Positions 18,380-27,624 of a DNA stretch of 64,000 bases are shown one piece after another. Below the pieces are notes generated by a model. It saw only the letters and a program-made list of their open reading frames with translations. It searched no databases and was not told where the DNA came from. This DNA is from Sphingomonadales bacterium (lineage in GTDB: Bacteria > Pseudomonadota > Alphaproteobacteria > Sphingomonadales > Sphingomonadaceae). The stretch spans positions 62,001 to 126,000 of the forward strand of contig JAGWMZ010000006.1 in assembly GCA_028871475.1 (NCBI GenBank). The letters run 5' to 3'. Position 1 is the stretch's first letter. Each line of letters begins with the position of its first letter. The translations under genes and the position numbers were made by a program.

Positions 18380-18555
18380 GTACCGGGTCCTAGTGGCTGA
18401 CGATTGAACATGGCGTGAATGCACCGCTGTCATCTGTTGCCCGCTCCGGCACACGAGAACAACCACCTTGTTGGTCGCCGCGCTCCGCCACGTTGCGGCC
18501 GCCCTGCACCACTTCCGCTTGCCACGGCGGCATCGCGGCGGCTAGGGCGCTTGCC

Positions 18556-20343
18556 ATGGCATCTGCACCGATTTTGAGTTGGGAGGGTCTGGGTCTCAAT
18601 CAGGGAACCGGCTGGCTTTTCCGCGACCTTTCCTTTTCCATCGCCCCGCGCGACCGGCTGGCGCTGATCGGTCGCAATGGCGCGGGCAAGAGCACGCTGC
18701 TGCGCCTCATCGCGGGCTCGGTCGAGGGTGATGCGGGCCAGCGCTCGGTGCAGCCGGGCACGCGGGTGGTGACGCTGGAACAGGAGCCGGATTTTTCCGG
18801 CTGCCCCACGCTCCTCGACTATTGCCTGAAAGGGCCCGACGCGCCGCCCCGGCATGAGATTGAATCCATCGCCGGCCAGTTGGGCATTGATCTGTCGCGC
18901 GTGTCGGCCAGTGCTTCAGGCGGTGAGCGGCGCCGTGCCGCCATCTGCCGGGCATTGGCCAGCGAGCCTGATCTGCTGCTGCTCGACGAACCGACCAACC
19001 ATCTCGATCTCGACGCGATCGACTGGCTGGAAAGCTGGCTGCAACGCTACAATGGCGCCTTTGTCGTCATCAGCCATGACCGCACCTTCCTCACGCGCCT
19101 GACCAAAGCGACCCTCTGGCTCGACCGTGGTTCGCTGCGGCGCCGCGAAATCGGCTTTGGCGGCTATGAGGCGTGGGAAGACGCGGTCTATGCCGAGGAA
19201 GCCCGCGCCGCCGAGAGGATCGACGCCAAGCTCAAGATCGAAGAACACTGGAAAGAGCGCGGCGTGACCGCGCGGCGCAAGCGCAACATGGGCCGGCTGG
19301 AGAAGCTGTACGAGATGCGCGCCCAGCGCGCCGCCATGCTGACCCCGCAGGGCGTGGCAAAAATGGCCATCGCCAGCGATGGATCAAAAACCAAATCGGT
19401 GATCGTGGCTGACCATATCGTCAAGCGATTCGGGGACCGCACCGTCATCAAGGATTTTTCCCTGCGCATTCAGCGCGGTGATCGCATCGGTCTGGTGGGC
19501 GGCAATGGCGCGGGCAAGACGACGCTGCTCAAGATGCTGACCGGCGAATTGCAGCCCGATGAAGGCACGGTGACGCTGGCCCAGACGCTATCGGGCGTGG
19601 TGATCGACCAGCAGCGCAGCCTGCTCGCCCCCGACAAGCGCGTACGCGACATCGTGGCCGAGGGCAGCGACTGGGTGGATGTGCGCGGCGTGCGCAAACA
19701 TATCCACGGCTATCTCAAGGATTTCCTGTTCGACCCGGGCCTGGTCGAGGCGCGCGTCGGCACGCTGTCGGGTGGTGAGCGGTCGCGCCTGCTGCTGGCG
19801 CGCGAATTTGCCCGCTTTTCCAATTTGCTGGTGCTTGACGAGCCGACCAACGACCTTGATCTCGAAACGCTCGATCTGCTGCAGGAAGTGATCGCCGACT
19901 ACGACGGCACGGTGCTGATCGTCAGCCACGACCGCGACTTTCTCGACCGCACAGTGACCGTCACGCTGGGGCTGGATGGCAGCGGCAAGGTGGATATTGT
20001 CGCGGGTGGCTATGCCGACTGGCAGCGCCAGCGCACGCCCGCCAATGCAGTCAAGGCCAGGTCTGGCGAAACTGCGGAGAGGGCCCCGCCCCCACCCCCC
20101 ATGCCCCAGCGCAAGGGCAAGCTGAGCTACAAGGACCAGCGCGATTATGAGCTGCTGCCCGCCCGGATCGAGCAGCTTGAGGCCGAGATGGTGAAGCTCG
20201 AAGCGATGCTGGCCGACCCGGCGCTCTACACCAGCGATCCAAAGCGGTTTGCCCAATGCACCGCCGCGCTGGACAAGGCGCGGGCCGAAAAAGACGCCGC
20301 CGAGGAACGCTGGCTGGAACTGGCGGAGATGGTGGAGGGCTGA
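18556..20343 (+). CDS. uup: ABC-F family ATPase (Uup-like)
   Basis: This 595-residue soluble ABC-F protein acts at the ribosome or in DNA repair. It has two nucleotide-binding domains without membrane segments: Walker A GRNGAGKST and GGNGAGKTT, signatures ASGGERRRAAICRAL and LSGGERSRLLLAREF, and Walker B LLLLDEPTNHLDLD and LLVLDEPTNDLDLE. The inter-domain linker is present, and a C-terminal helical region of ~70 residues (LSYKDQRDYELLPARIEQLE onward) is the Uup-type coiled coil. The start at 18556 has AGGG upstream; earlier in-frame codons to 18415 lack similarity. It is divergent from the PepSY gene. Confidence 0.9.
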   Translation: MASAPILSWEGLGLNQGTGWLFRDLSFSIAPRDRLALIGRNGAGKSTLLRLIAGSVEGDAGQRSVQPGTRVVTLEQEPDFSGCPTLLDYCLKGPDAPPRHEIESIAGQLGIDLSRVSASASGGERRRAAICRALASEPDLLLLDEPTNHLDLDAIDWLESWLQRYNGAFVVISHDRTFLTRLTKATLWLDRGSLRRREIGFGGYEAWEDAVYAEEARAAERIDAKLKIEEHWKERGVTARRKRNMGRLEKLYEMRAQRAAMLTPQGVAKMAIASDGSKTKSVIVADHIVKRFGDRTVIKDFSLRIQRGDRIGLVGGNGAGKTTLLKMLTGELQPDEGTVTLAQTLSGVVIDQQRSLLAPDKRVRDIVAEGSDWVDVRGVRKHIHGYLKDFLFDPGLVEARVGTLSGGERSRLLLAREFARFSNLLVLDEPTNDLDLETLDLLQEVIADYDGTVLIVSHDRDFLDRTVTVTLGLDGSGKVDIVAGGYADWQRQRTPANAVKARSGETAERAPPPPPMPQRKGKLSYKDQRDYELLPARIEQLEAEMVKLEAMLADPALYTSDPKRFAQCTAALDKARAEKDAAEERWLELAEMVEG

Positions 20344-20368
20344 TCACCCCGCCTGCGCGCGCGCTGCG

Positions 20369-20839
20369 TTACGGCAGGCGGTGATAGTCGGCGACCCGCT
20401 CCAGCGCGAGTTTGAGGACCAGCTTGCCGCTGCGCACGGGCCAGGCCAGCCCTTTCTCGGCCTCGGGCAGCGTTTCACCGGCGCAGACCACGCGCCAGAG
20501 AATGTCGCCAAGCCCCTTCCCCGCCGCGCCCACCGCCTCGTCAAAGCGACGTTTCGCCGCGATCTGGCGTTCGCTCGCGTTCAAGCCGCTGAAATGCCCT
20601 CCCTTGATCCGCACCGGCTCCCACCGCATGGTGATGCCCGGCGACAGTTGCGCCGCCTCGTAATCCCGCCGCAGTTGCTCGCCGGCCGCCAGTTCGCGAT
20701 CGCTCAGATGGCCGCGCGCATGCAGCCAGGTCAGCGGCGATTCGGCCAGATTGACCGTGACCGTGCGACGCGGCCCCCTCGTGGACGACCGCTTCTCACC
20801 CTCGCCATCCACGTTCCGCTCGACCAGTTCACGCCGCAT
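20369..20839 (-). CDS. DUF6456-like protein
   Basis: This ~156-residue protein begins MRRELVERNVDGEGEKRSST and contains VNLAESPLTWLHARGHLSDRELAAGEQLRRDYE and AAKRRFDEAVGAAGKGLGDILWRVVCAGETLPEAEKGLAWPVRSG. That pattern fits the uncharacterised alphaproteobacterial DUF6456 family, sometimes linked to cell-cycle or helix-turn-helix regulators. No catalytic residues are recognised. The start at 20839 has AAGGGAA upstream. It is divergent from an XRE regulator gene with a palindrome between them, so the two may be co-regulated. Confidence 0.65.
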   Translation of the reverse strand: MRRELVERNVDGEGEKRSSTRGPRRTVTVNLAESPLTWLHARGHLSDRELAAGEQLRRDYEAAQLSPGITMRWEPVRIKGGHFSGLNASERQIAAKRRFDEAVGAAGKGLGDILWRVVCAGETLPEAEKGLAWPVRSGKLVLKLALERVADYHRLP

Positions 20840-20853
20840 GTCATTTTCCCTTA

Positions 20854-20864
20854 TTGCAGTGCAA
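20854..20864. promoter_or_regulatory. Palindrome TTGCAGTGCAA, candidate XRE operator
   Basis: An 11 bp perfect palindrome (TTGCA-G-TGCAA) lies 15 bp upstream of the DUF6456-like gene, in the ~100 bp divergent gap before the XRE regulator. Helix-turn-helix repressors often bind such sites to control their own divergent pair. No second copy was noted, so this is speculative. Confidence 0.3.
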
Positions 20865-20941
20865 CAATATGGAGACAAATTGCCAGAAGCAGAGTAGTGT
20901 AGGACAGAGGGAAACCAGATCGGTTAGAGAAACGGCACATC

Positions 20942-21514
20942 ATGATTAACCGCATCCGTGATATCCGCAAGCAGAAGGGCCTGACGCTGGCCGATGTGGC
21001 GGCGAAATGTTCGCCCCCCACCACGGCGCAGACGATCGGTCGCCTGGAAACCGGCACACGCAATCTCTCGCTGGTCTGGATGAACCGCATCGCCTCCGCG
21101 CTCGAGGTGGAGCCTGAGGTTCTGGTCCGTTCGGAAACCGACAGCCAGACGCGTATCGTGGCCCGCCTGATCGAGACCGGCGCCGATGCGCTGACTTCGC
21201 CGCGCGATGCCATTCTGCCCACCTCGCTCTCGGGCGATGCGGCGCTGGTGGCCATGGCGGTGGAAGTGAGCGCGGGCGAATATCGCGCGGGCGACCAGAT
21301 CTGGCTGCGCCACGTCACCTCGCAGGACTATTCCCGCCTCGTCAACCGCGATGTGCTGGCCCCCCGTCCCGGTGGCCGCTTCGCCTTTGGCCGCCTGATC
21401 GACCGCGACGACCACCGCGTCGCCCTGTTGCCCCCGGGCGTTGGCCAGCGCCAGTTGGTGATCGACAATCCGCCATGGCTCGCGGTCGCCGAGATGCTGG
21501 TTCGCAAGCTCTGA
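20942..21514 (+). CDS. XRE-family transcriptional regulator
   Basis: This 190-residue protein has an N-terminal Cro/C1-type helix-turn-helix (residues ~2-60: INRIRDIRKQKGLTLADVAAKC, TTAQTIGRLETGTRNLSLVWMNRIASALEV). The C-terminal domain (~100 residues) is weakly conserved and has a beta-rich, ligand-binding-like look (AGDQIWLRH, VLAPRPGGRFAFGRLID). The regulated genes are unknown; the divergent DUF6456 gene is a candidate. The following glycosyltransferase gene may overlap its 3' end by 40 bp, suggesting co-transcription. Confidence 0.85.
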   Translation: MINRIRDIRKQKGLTLADVAAKCSPPTTAQTIGRLETGTRNLSLVWMNRIASALEVEPEVLVRSETDSQTRIVARLIETGADALTSPRDAILPTSLSGDAALVAMAVEVSAGEYRAGDQIWLRHVTSQDYSRLVNRDVLAPRPGGRFAFGRLIDRDDHRVALLPPGVGQRQLVIDNPPWLAVAEMLVRKL

Positions 21515-22701
21515 CGCGCCCCTTGCGCGTCCTCTCGATCAGCACGCTGTTTCCATCGCCGCCGCGCCCGGCCTTCGGCCAGTTTGTCGCGCGGCAGATG
21601 GCGGCGGTGGCCGCGCAGGGCGGTGATGTCACGGTCATCAACCCGCTCGGCGTGCCACCCTGGCCTCTCTCGCGACGCGAACCCTATGCCGCATTGACGC
21701 GTTGCCCGCCGCAAAGCCAGCGTGACGGCGTGACCGTCCATCATCCCCGCTTTACCCTCATTCCACGATGGGGGGCCGACAGCAACCCCGCGCGAATCGC
21801 CCGTGCCATCCTGCCGCTCGCGCTGCGCCTGCATGGCGAAAACCCCTTCGATCTGGTCGACGCGCAATTCTTCTTCCCCGATGGCCCCGCCGCCGCGATC
21901 ATCGCGACCAGGCTCGGCCTGCCGCTCTCGATCAAGGCGCGCGGTTCGGACATTCACTATTGGTCCACCCGGCCCGGGGCGCTGGCCCAGATCCGCGAGG
22001 CGGCCCGGCAGGCCTCAGGCTTGTTGGCGGTTTCCGGCGCGCTCAAGGCCGATATGGCCGGGCTGGGGATGGATGCGGGCAAGATCGAGGTCCATTACAC
22101 CGGGCTCGACCATCTGCGCTTCAAACCCTTGCCGCACGACGAGGCTCGTCGGGCGTTGACCGAGCTGGACTTGCCCGTCGCGGCACCGCTGTTTGTCGTG
22201 CCCGGCGCGCTGATCGCCATTAAGGGGCAGGCGCTCGCGCTGCAGGCGCTGGCGCAACTTCCCGGCGCCCATCTGGCACTGGTCGGCAAGGGGCCGGATG
22301 AAGCAGGCCTGCGCGCACTGACCGCGCAACTCGGCCTTGCCGGCCGCACCCATTTTCTCGGCCAGGTCAGCCATGATCGCCTGCCACTGCTGATGGCGGC
22401 GGCCGATGCCGTGGTGCTGCCCAGCGAACGCGAAGGGCTGGCCAATGTCTGGATCGAGGCACTGGCCTGCGGCACACCTCTGGTCATTCCGCCCATCGGC
22501 GGTGCAGCGGAGGTCATCACCTCCCCTGCCGCAGGCCGACTGGCGGAGCGCAACCCCGACGCCATTGCCGCCGCCCTGCGCGATCTGCTGAACGCACCGC
22601 CCTCACGCGAAGCGACTGCCACCTGCGCCGCCCGCTTCAGCTGGGAACAGAATGGGCGTCAGATTCTCGCCTTCTGGAACGCCATCGCCGGGCAAGGTTG
22701 A
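21475..22701 (+). CDS. Glycosyltransferase family 4 protein
   Basis: This GT-B fold glycosyltransferase has up to 408 residues. The N-terminal half has LSISTLFPSPPRPAFGQFVARQM and RGSDIHYW. The C-terminal donor-binding half has VVPGALIAIKGQALALQALAQL, LVGKGPDEAGLRALT, and the GT4 pattern PSEREGLANVWIEALACGTPLV (E-x7-E) near residues 315-336. It probably transfers a nucleotide sugar to a cell-surface glycan; the acceptor is unknown. The start is uncertain: ATG 21475 overlaps the XRE gene, whereas a TTG at 21523 (MRVLSISTLF) would begin just after it. Confidence 0.85.
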   Translation: MARGRRDAGSQALTRPLRVLSISTLFPSPPRPAFGQFVARQMAAVAAQGGDVTVINPLGVPPWPLSRREPYAALTRCPPQSQRDGVTVHHPRFTLIPRWGADSNPARIARAILPLALRLHGENPFDLVDAQFFFPDGPAAAIIATRLGLPLSIKARGSDIHYWSTRPGALAQIREAARQASGLLAVSGALKADMAGLGMDAGKIEVHYTGLDHLRFKPLPHDEARRALTELDLPVAAPLFVVPGALIAIKGQALALQALAQLPGAHLALVGKGPDEAGLRALTAQLGLAGRTHFLGQVSHDRLPLLMAAADAVVLPSEREGLANVWIEALACGTPLVIPPIGGAAEVITSPAAGRLAERNPDAIAAALRDLLNAPPSREATATCAARFSWEQNGRQILAFWNAIAGQG

Positions 22702-22743
22702 ACAACCCGCCCGGCGACCACGTTTGCGAAAGGAGCTTGCGGC

Positions 22744-23721
22744 TCAGCTGCGCTCGCGCGCCAGCCTTTCCTGCCGGTCCAGCTTGCTTTCGGTTTCCAC
22801 GAAGCTTGCGGGCGTCACCTTCAGCCAGATCAGCATCGGCGCCGCCGCATAGATCGAGGAATAGGTGCAGACGAAAATGCCCAGGATCAGCGCGGCGGAG
22901 AAACCGAAGATCACCTTGGGGCCCAGCAGCAGCAGCGCCAGCAGCGTGATGAGCATGGTGCCCGAGGTCACCACCGTACGCGCCAGCGTTTCATTGACCG
23001 AGAGATCGAGCAATTCGGTCAGCGGCATCTTGCGATACTTCTTCAGATTTTCGCGAATACGGTCATAGACCACGATCGTATCGTTGAGCGAATAGCCGAT
23101 CACGGTCAGCAGCGCGGCGACGGTGGTGAGATCAAACTCCATCTGCGTGATGGCAAAAAGGCCCAGCACCAGTGTCACGTCATGGACAAGGCTGATCAGC
23201 GCGCCCACGCCAAACTGCCATTCAAAGCGATACCAGATGAAGATCGAGATCGCCACGGCGGCCGCGCTCAGCGCCTTGACCGCCGTCATGCCCAATTCGC
23301 CCGACACCTTGCCCGACACCGAATCGATGCCGTCGATGCGTGCATCGGCATGACCGGTCTTGACGGCGGCAGTCACCGCCTTGGCCATGGCCTCGGCAGC
23401 GGCGGGGTTCTTGTCGGACCCTTCGGGCAGGCGCAGGCGGATCGAGACAGCATTGGGCGCACCAAAGGTCTGGATGATCGGCTCGCCATAGCCAAGGTGT
23501 TCAACCTCGCTGCGCAGCTGCGCCAAGGGAGCCTCGGCGCTCTGGGTGAAGGTCACGCGGATCATCTGTCCGCCCACGAAATCCACGCCCAAATTGAGCC
23601 CATGGGTCAGGATCAGCACCCAGCTCAGCACCATCAGCGCCACGCTGATAATGGTGGTGGGCCACTGCCACTTCAGAAAGTGGATGTTGGTGTGGTCGGG
23701 AACGAGTTTGAGCAGGCGCAT
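22744..23721 (-). CDS. secF: Protein translocase subunit SecF
   Basis: SecF works with SecD to drive late stages of protein export using the proton gradient. The 325-residue protein has TM1 (TIISVALMVLSWVLILT), the motif LGVDFVGGQMIRV, a periplasmic domain, and a five-helix bundle with GVGALISLVHDVTLVLG, VIGYSLNDTIVVYDRIREN and NETLARTVVTSGTMLITLLALLLLG. These residues are conserved in the RND superfamily. It starts 12 bp after the secD stop, so yajC-secD-secF is an operon in that order on the minus strand. Confidence 0.95.
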   Translation of the reverse strand: MRLLKLVPDHTNIHFLKWQWPTTIISVALMVLSWVLILTHGLNLGVDFVGGQMIRVTFTQSAEAPLAQLRSEVEHLGYGEPIIQTFGAPNAVSIRLRLPEGSDKNPAAAEAMAKAVTAAVKTGHADARIDGIDSVSGKVSGELGMTAVKALSAAAVAISIFIWYRFEWQFGVGALISLVHDVTLVLGLFAITQMEFDLTTVAALLTVIGYSLNDTIVVYDRIRENLKKYRKMPLTELLDLSVNETLARTVVTSGTMLITLLALLLLGPKVIFGFSAALILGIFVCTYSSIYAAAPMLIWLKVTPASFVETESKLDRQERLARERS

Positions 23722-23733
23722 GAACAGGCCCCT

Positions 23734-25326
23734 TTAAATGGTCAGATCGTTGGGGCGCGCCTTGCGCAGCCACAGCGCCACCCACATGCGGGTGAGGAAC
23801 ACGGCGGTGAACACCGAGGTGACGATGCCGATCATCAGCACCACGGCAAAGCCCTTGATAGGGCCCGAGCCGAAAACGAACATCAGTACCGCCGAGATGA
23901 TATGGGTGATGTTGGCATCAAAGATGGTGCGGCTGGCTTCCTTGTAGCCCAGCTCCACCGCCTGGAACACCTTGCGCCCTCGATGCCGCTCTTCGCGAAT
24001 GCGTTCATTGATCAGCACGTTGGCGTCGACTGCCGCGCCAATGGTCAGCACGAAGCCGGCAATGCCCGGCAAGGTCAGCGTTGTGCTGAATACCGCCATG
24101 ATGCCCAGGATCATCAGCACGTTGATGATGACCGCGGCATTGGCGTAGAGGCCGAAACGGCCATAGGTGATGCCCATGAAGACCACGACGGCGATGGTGC
24201 CCACCGCCATGGCGATCACGCCCTTGTGGATTGAATCGGCGCCAAGGTCTGGCCCGACGGTGCGCTCCTCCACCACCTTGAGGTCGATGGGCAAGGCGCC
24301 CGAGCTGAGCGCAATGGCCAGCTGGCTGGCGCTCTGCACGGTAAAGCTGCCCGAAATGACAGCCGAGCCGCCGAGAATCGCCGTGTTGATGTTGGGCGCG
24401 GAGAGCACCTTGCCATCAAGGATAATGGCAAAGGGATGGCCGACATTTTCCGTGGTCAGCTTGGCGAATTTCTCGCCGCCGGCCTGGTTGAAGTTGATCG
24501 CGACCTGCGGTTCGCCGGTCTGCTGGTCAAAGGTCTGGTGCGCACTGGTGAGCTGGTCGCCCTTGATCCCGCCCAGACGCTTCACCGCCAGCGAGCCTGC
24601 GCCGCTGGCAAAGGGCACGATTTCATCGCCCGGAGGTGCGATGCCCGACTGGACCTCCGCCGGCGAGGCCGAGGCATCGACAAGCTTGAACTCCAGCTTG
24701 GCGGTCTGGCCCAGCAGGGCCTTCAGCGCCGAGGGGTCCTTCAGGCCCGGCACCTGCACCACGATGCGGTCGCTGCCTTGGCGGATGATGGTGGGCTCAC
24801 GCGTGCCCAGCGCGTCAATGCGCTTGCGCACCACTTCGGTGGCTGTGCTCATCGCGTCGCTGATGGCCTGATCGATGCCCGCCTTGGTGGGCGTCAGCAC
24901 GATGCGGGTGGTGTCCACCACCTTGATGTCCCAATCGCGTTGGCCCGAGAGCCCGGCGCCATTGGTCAGCGGCAGGATCGCCTCGCGCGCGGCGTCGACA
25001 TCGGCCGGGTTGCTCACCATGAAGCTGAGCGAACCATCCTTGTTCGAAATGTCGCCGATGGGGATCGGGCGGCTGGCCTTGGCCAGCGCATTGCGCACTT
25101 CCTCTTCCTTGCCTTCAAGGCGGATGGCGGTGACCTGATCGGGATTGGCTTCAAGCAGCAGATGGCTGCCACCGGCCAGATCGAGACCGAGGTTGATCTT
25201 GGGCGCGGGCAGCGCGGCGGGCCAGTTCAGACCGGCAACAGCGAACATCGAGGGCAGGCTGGCGGCAATGCAGGCCAGCGCGATGAACCAGAACCAGAGC
25301 TGTTTCCAGCGGGGAAAATCGAGCAT
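23734..25326 (-). CDS. secD: Protein translocase subunit SecD
   Basis: This is the 530-residue partner of SecF in the Sec holotranslocon. TM1 (WFIALACIAASLPSMFAVAGL) is followed by LGLDLAGGSHLLLEAN (the D-L-x-G-G signature), a large periplasmic region with P1/head domains, and five C-terminal TM helices with FVLTIGAAVDANVLINERIREE and the DANVTH-like FDANITHIISAVLMF. The start at 25326 (MLDFPRWKQLW) was chosen because the preceding 19 in-frame residues are not conserved. It is preceded by yajC after 110 bp and followed by secF. Confidence 0.95.
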   Translation of the reverse strand: MLDFPRWKQLWFWFIALACIAASLPSMFAVAGLNWPAALPAPKINLGLDLAGGSHLLLEANPDQVTAIRLEGKEEEVRNALAKASRPIPIGDISNKDGSLSFMVSNPADVDAAREAILPLTNGAGLSGQRDWDIKVVDTTRIVLTPTKAGIDQAISDAMSTATEVVRKRIDALGTREPTIIRQGSDRIVVQVPGLKDPSALKALLGQTAKLEFKLVDASASPAEVQSGIAPPGDEIVPFASGAGSLAVKRLGGIKGDQLTSAHQTFDQQTGEPQVAINFNQAGGEKFAKLTTENVGHPFAIILDGKVLSAPNINTAILGGSAVISGSFTVQSASQLAIALSSGALPIDLKVVEERTVGPDLGADSIHKGVIAMAVGTIAVVVFMGITYGRFGLYANAAVIINVLMILGIMAVFSTTLTLPGIAGFVLTIGAAVDANVLINERIREERHRGRKVFQAVELGYKEASRTIFDANITHIISAVLMFVFGSGPIKGFAVVLMIGIVTSVFTAVFLTRMWVALWLRKARPNDLTI

Positions 25327-25437
25327 GACGTGCGGGCTCTGCCAGAAATGGGGCCCGGAGCGGATGCGCCGGGGATGAAACACAAGATGGCCAGATGGGC
25401 ACGCGAGCCGGAGGCGTCAACCGTGCCCGGTAAACGA

Positions 25438-25770
25438 TCAGTCGTTGGCAGCGGCGCTGCCAGCGGGGGGGATCACATCCACGATGGTGGTCTTGACCGC
25501 CTTCACCTTGAGGCCGGGCGCCAGTTCGACATCGACATAGTCATCCTCGACCTTGACCACCTTGCCGATGAAACCGCCACCGGTGAGCACCTGGTCACCC
25601 TTGCGGATAGAGTCGAGCTTGGCCTTCTGGGCCTTCTGCTGCTGCATCTGGGGGCGGAACACCACGAACCAGAAAGCCAGCGCCATCGCCGCAAAGGGCA
25701 GATAAGTGAGCCAGGCGGGCGGGTTATCGGCAGTGGCGGCGGCCAGCACGGGCAACAGGGAGACACTCAT
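25438..25770 (-). CDS. yajC: Preprotein translocase subunit YajC
   Basis: This 110-residue accessory protein of SecDF has a single TM helix (AWLTYLPFAAMALAFWFVVFRPQMQQQKA) and the conserved cytoplasmic motif IRKGDQVLTGGGFIGKVVKVEDDYVDVELAPGLKVK. It ends in an unusual Pro/Ala/Gly tail. The start at 25770 yields MSVSLLPVLAAAT; the frame is open to 25860 without similarity. It is first gene of the yajC-secD-secF cluster. Confidence 0.94.
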   Translation of the reverse strand: MSVSLLPVLAAATADNPPAWLTYLPFAAMALAFWFVVFRPQMQQQKAQKAKLDSIRKGDQVLTGGGFIGKVVKVEDDYVDVELAPGLKVKAVKTTIVDVIPPAGSAAAND

Positions 25771-26067
25771 TCGACAACAACCTTCGCAACTAAAACCGGG
25801 CGGGAAAGAACGAACCTGTGCAAGCGACCATCTGGAGCGCGCAGCCCCATGTGTCGCCATGCGCTCTGACAGACAGGCGCCGGTGCACCCTTCCCAGCAG
25901 CCGGGGCGACTAGCAGGCTTTCACGCGCAAGGCAACGAAGCCCCCAAAAACGCGCCATTTGCGCGTCTTGGACAAAGTTTCCACAGGTGCAAAATCAAGG
26001 ACATGCATTTTTTCCGCTTGTGACGCTTGCCATGGAGAAATTCCCCTCATATAGGGCGCCCTCCGGT

Positions 26068-26144
26068 CGGGACGTAGCGCAGCCTGGTAGCGCATCACAC
26101 TGGGGGTGTGGGGGTCGGAGGTTCGAATCCTCTCGTCCCGACCA
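26068..26144 (+). tRNA. tRNA-Pro (GGG)
   Basis: This 77 nt cloverleaf has acceptor CGGGACG paired with CGTCCCG, discriminator A and encoded CCA (26142-26144). The D arm is GCGCAGCCTGGTAGCGC, the anticodon stem TCACA/TGTGG encloses loop CTGGGGG (anticodon GGG), and the T arm is GGAGGTTCGAATCCTC. The acceptor and D arm match bacterial proline tRNAs. Confidence 0.96.
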
Positions 26145-26151
26145 ATGAAAA

Positions 26152-26186
26152 GGCCGCTTCCTGCCTTGTGCAGGGGCGGCTTTTTT
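26152..26186 (+). terminator. Intrinsic terminator after tRNA-Pro
   Basis: GGCCGC-T-TCCTGC and GCAGG-GGCGGC flank a 5 nt loop and are followed by six T residues (26181-26186). It lies eight bases downstream of the tRNA 3' end, a classic intrinsic terminator. Confidence 0.85.
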
Positions 26187-26313
26187 CTTGCGATCCGGCG
26201 CCTGCGCCTATCCCTCTGTGCCGCATCGCGCTGATCGCAAGACGCGCAAGAATTTATCGCTGAGGACACCTTGCGCGATTGACGCAAGGGCGATTTTGTC
26301 CAAACCACCGGCC

Positions 26314-27543
26314 ATGACCAAGAAGAATGTCCTGATCGTCGGCGCCGGCCATGCGGGCGCGCAATGCGCCATTGCCCTGCGTCAGGGTGGTTTCACCGGC
26401 AGCATTGCCCTTGTCGGGCGCGAGAACGAGCCGCCTTATGAGCGACCGCCGCTCTCCAAGGAGTATTTCGCCCGCGAAAAAACCTTCGAGCGGCTCTACA
26501 TCCGCCCGCCACAGTTCTGGGCGGACAAGGAGATCGAACTGATCCTGGGAACATCGGTCACCGCGCTCGATCCTGCTGGCCATCAGGCCACGCTCTCCTC
26601 TGGCGACGTGCTGGATTATGATCATCTGGTCTGGGCGGCGGGTGGCGATCCGCGCCGGCTCTCCTGCCCCGGCGCAGGTCTTGCCGGCGTTCATGCCGTG
26701 CGCACGCGCGAGGATTGCGACCGCCTGATGGGCGAGATCGACGGCGGCGTGCGCCATGTGGCCGTCATCGGTGGCGGCTACATCGGGCTGGAGGCAGCCG
26801 CCGTGCTGACCAAGATGGGCTGCCAGGTGACGTTGCTCGAAGCCCTGCCGCGCGTGCTGGCCCGGGTGGCCGGCCCCGAACTCTCGACTTTTTACGAAGC
26901 CGAGCACCGCGCCCATGGGGTTGATCTGCGCACCAGCGCCGCGGTGGAAAGCCTCATCGGTGAAGGGCGCGTGCGCGGCGTGCGCCTGGCAGATGGCGAG
27001 GAGATTGCCGCCGATGCCGTGATCGTAGGCATCGGCATCGTGCCTACGGTGGGCCCGCTGATCACCGCCGGGGCCGCGGGCGGCAATGGCGTTGACGTCG
27101 ACCAGTTCTGCCGCACCTCCCTGCCTGATGTCTTTGCCGTGGGCGACTGCGCCGCCTTTGCCTGTGACTATGCCGATGGCGCGGTGATGCGGGTGGAATC
27201 GGTGCAGAACGCCAATGATCAGGCCAGTTGCGTGGCCAAAGGCATTCTGGGCATGCCAACCCCCTACCGCGCCTTCCCATGGTTCTGGTCCAACCAGTAT
27301 GATCTGAAACTGCAAACGGCAGGGCTGTCCGTCGGCTATGATCAGACCATCCTGCGCGGTTCGCCCGAGGCGCGCAGCTTCTCGGTGGTCTATCTCAAGG
27401 CAGGGCGGATGATCGCCATCGACTGTGTCAACATGGTCAAGGACTATGTACAGGGGCGCAAGCTGATCGAGGCGGGCGCAGCGCCTGACCCGGTGGCGCT
27501 GGCGGATGCGTCCGTGCCGCTCAAGGAGCTGCTCATCGCGTAA
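26314..27543 (+). CDS. FAD-dependent NAD(P)H:ferredoxin/rubredoxin-type reductase
   Basis: The 409-residue flavoprotein belongs to the ring-hydroxylating-dioxygenase ferredoxin reductase type. It has FAD-binding GxGxxG in [36 protein letters not shown](P)H-binding [19 protein letters not shown], and the second FAD motif [11 protein letters not shown]. The C-terminal reductase domain ends with [17 protein letters not shown]. It shuttles electrons from NAD(P)H to a small ferredoxin, often for a cytochrome P450 or dioxygenase; no such partner is adjacent. The start at 26314 is chosen because the upstream 42 in-frame codons cross the tRNA terminator region. Confidence 0.88.
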   Translation: MTKKNVLIVGAGHAGAQCAIALRQGGFTGSIALVGRENEPPYERPPLSKEYFAREKTFERLYIRPPQFWADKEIELILGTSVTALDPAGHQATLSSGDVLDYDHLVWAAGGDPRRLSCPGAGLAGVHAVRTREDCDRLMGEIDGGVRHVAVIGGGYIGLEAAAVLTKMGCQVTLLEALPRVLARVAGPELSTFYEAEHRAHGVDLRTSAAVESLIGEGRVRGVRLADGEEIAADAVIVGIGIVPTVGPLITAGAAGGNGVDVDQFCRTSLPDVFAVGDCAAFACDYADGAVMRVESVQNANDQASCVAKGILGMPTPYRAFPWFWSNQYDLKLQTAGLSVGYDQTILRGSPEARSFSVVYLKAGRMIAIDCVNMVKDYVQGRKLIEAGAAPDPVALADASVPLKELLIA

Positions 27544-27624
27544 AGCCGCCAATAAGGCGATGAATATGTCCTACCTCTAACCAAAAGGGTAAAATCAGGA
27601 TTCCATCTCCTGAAAGGCCCTCCC

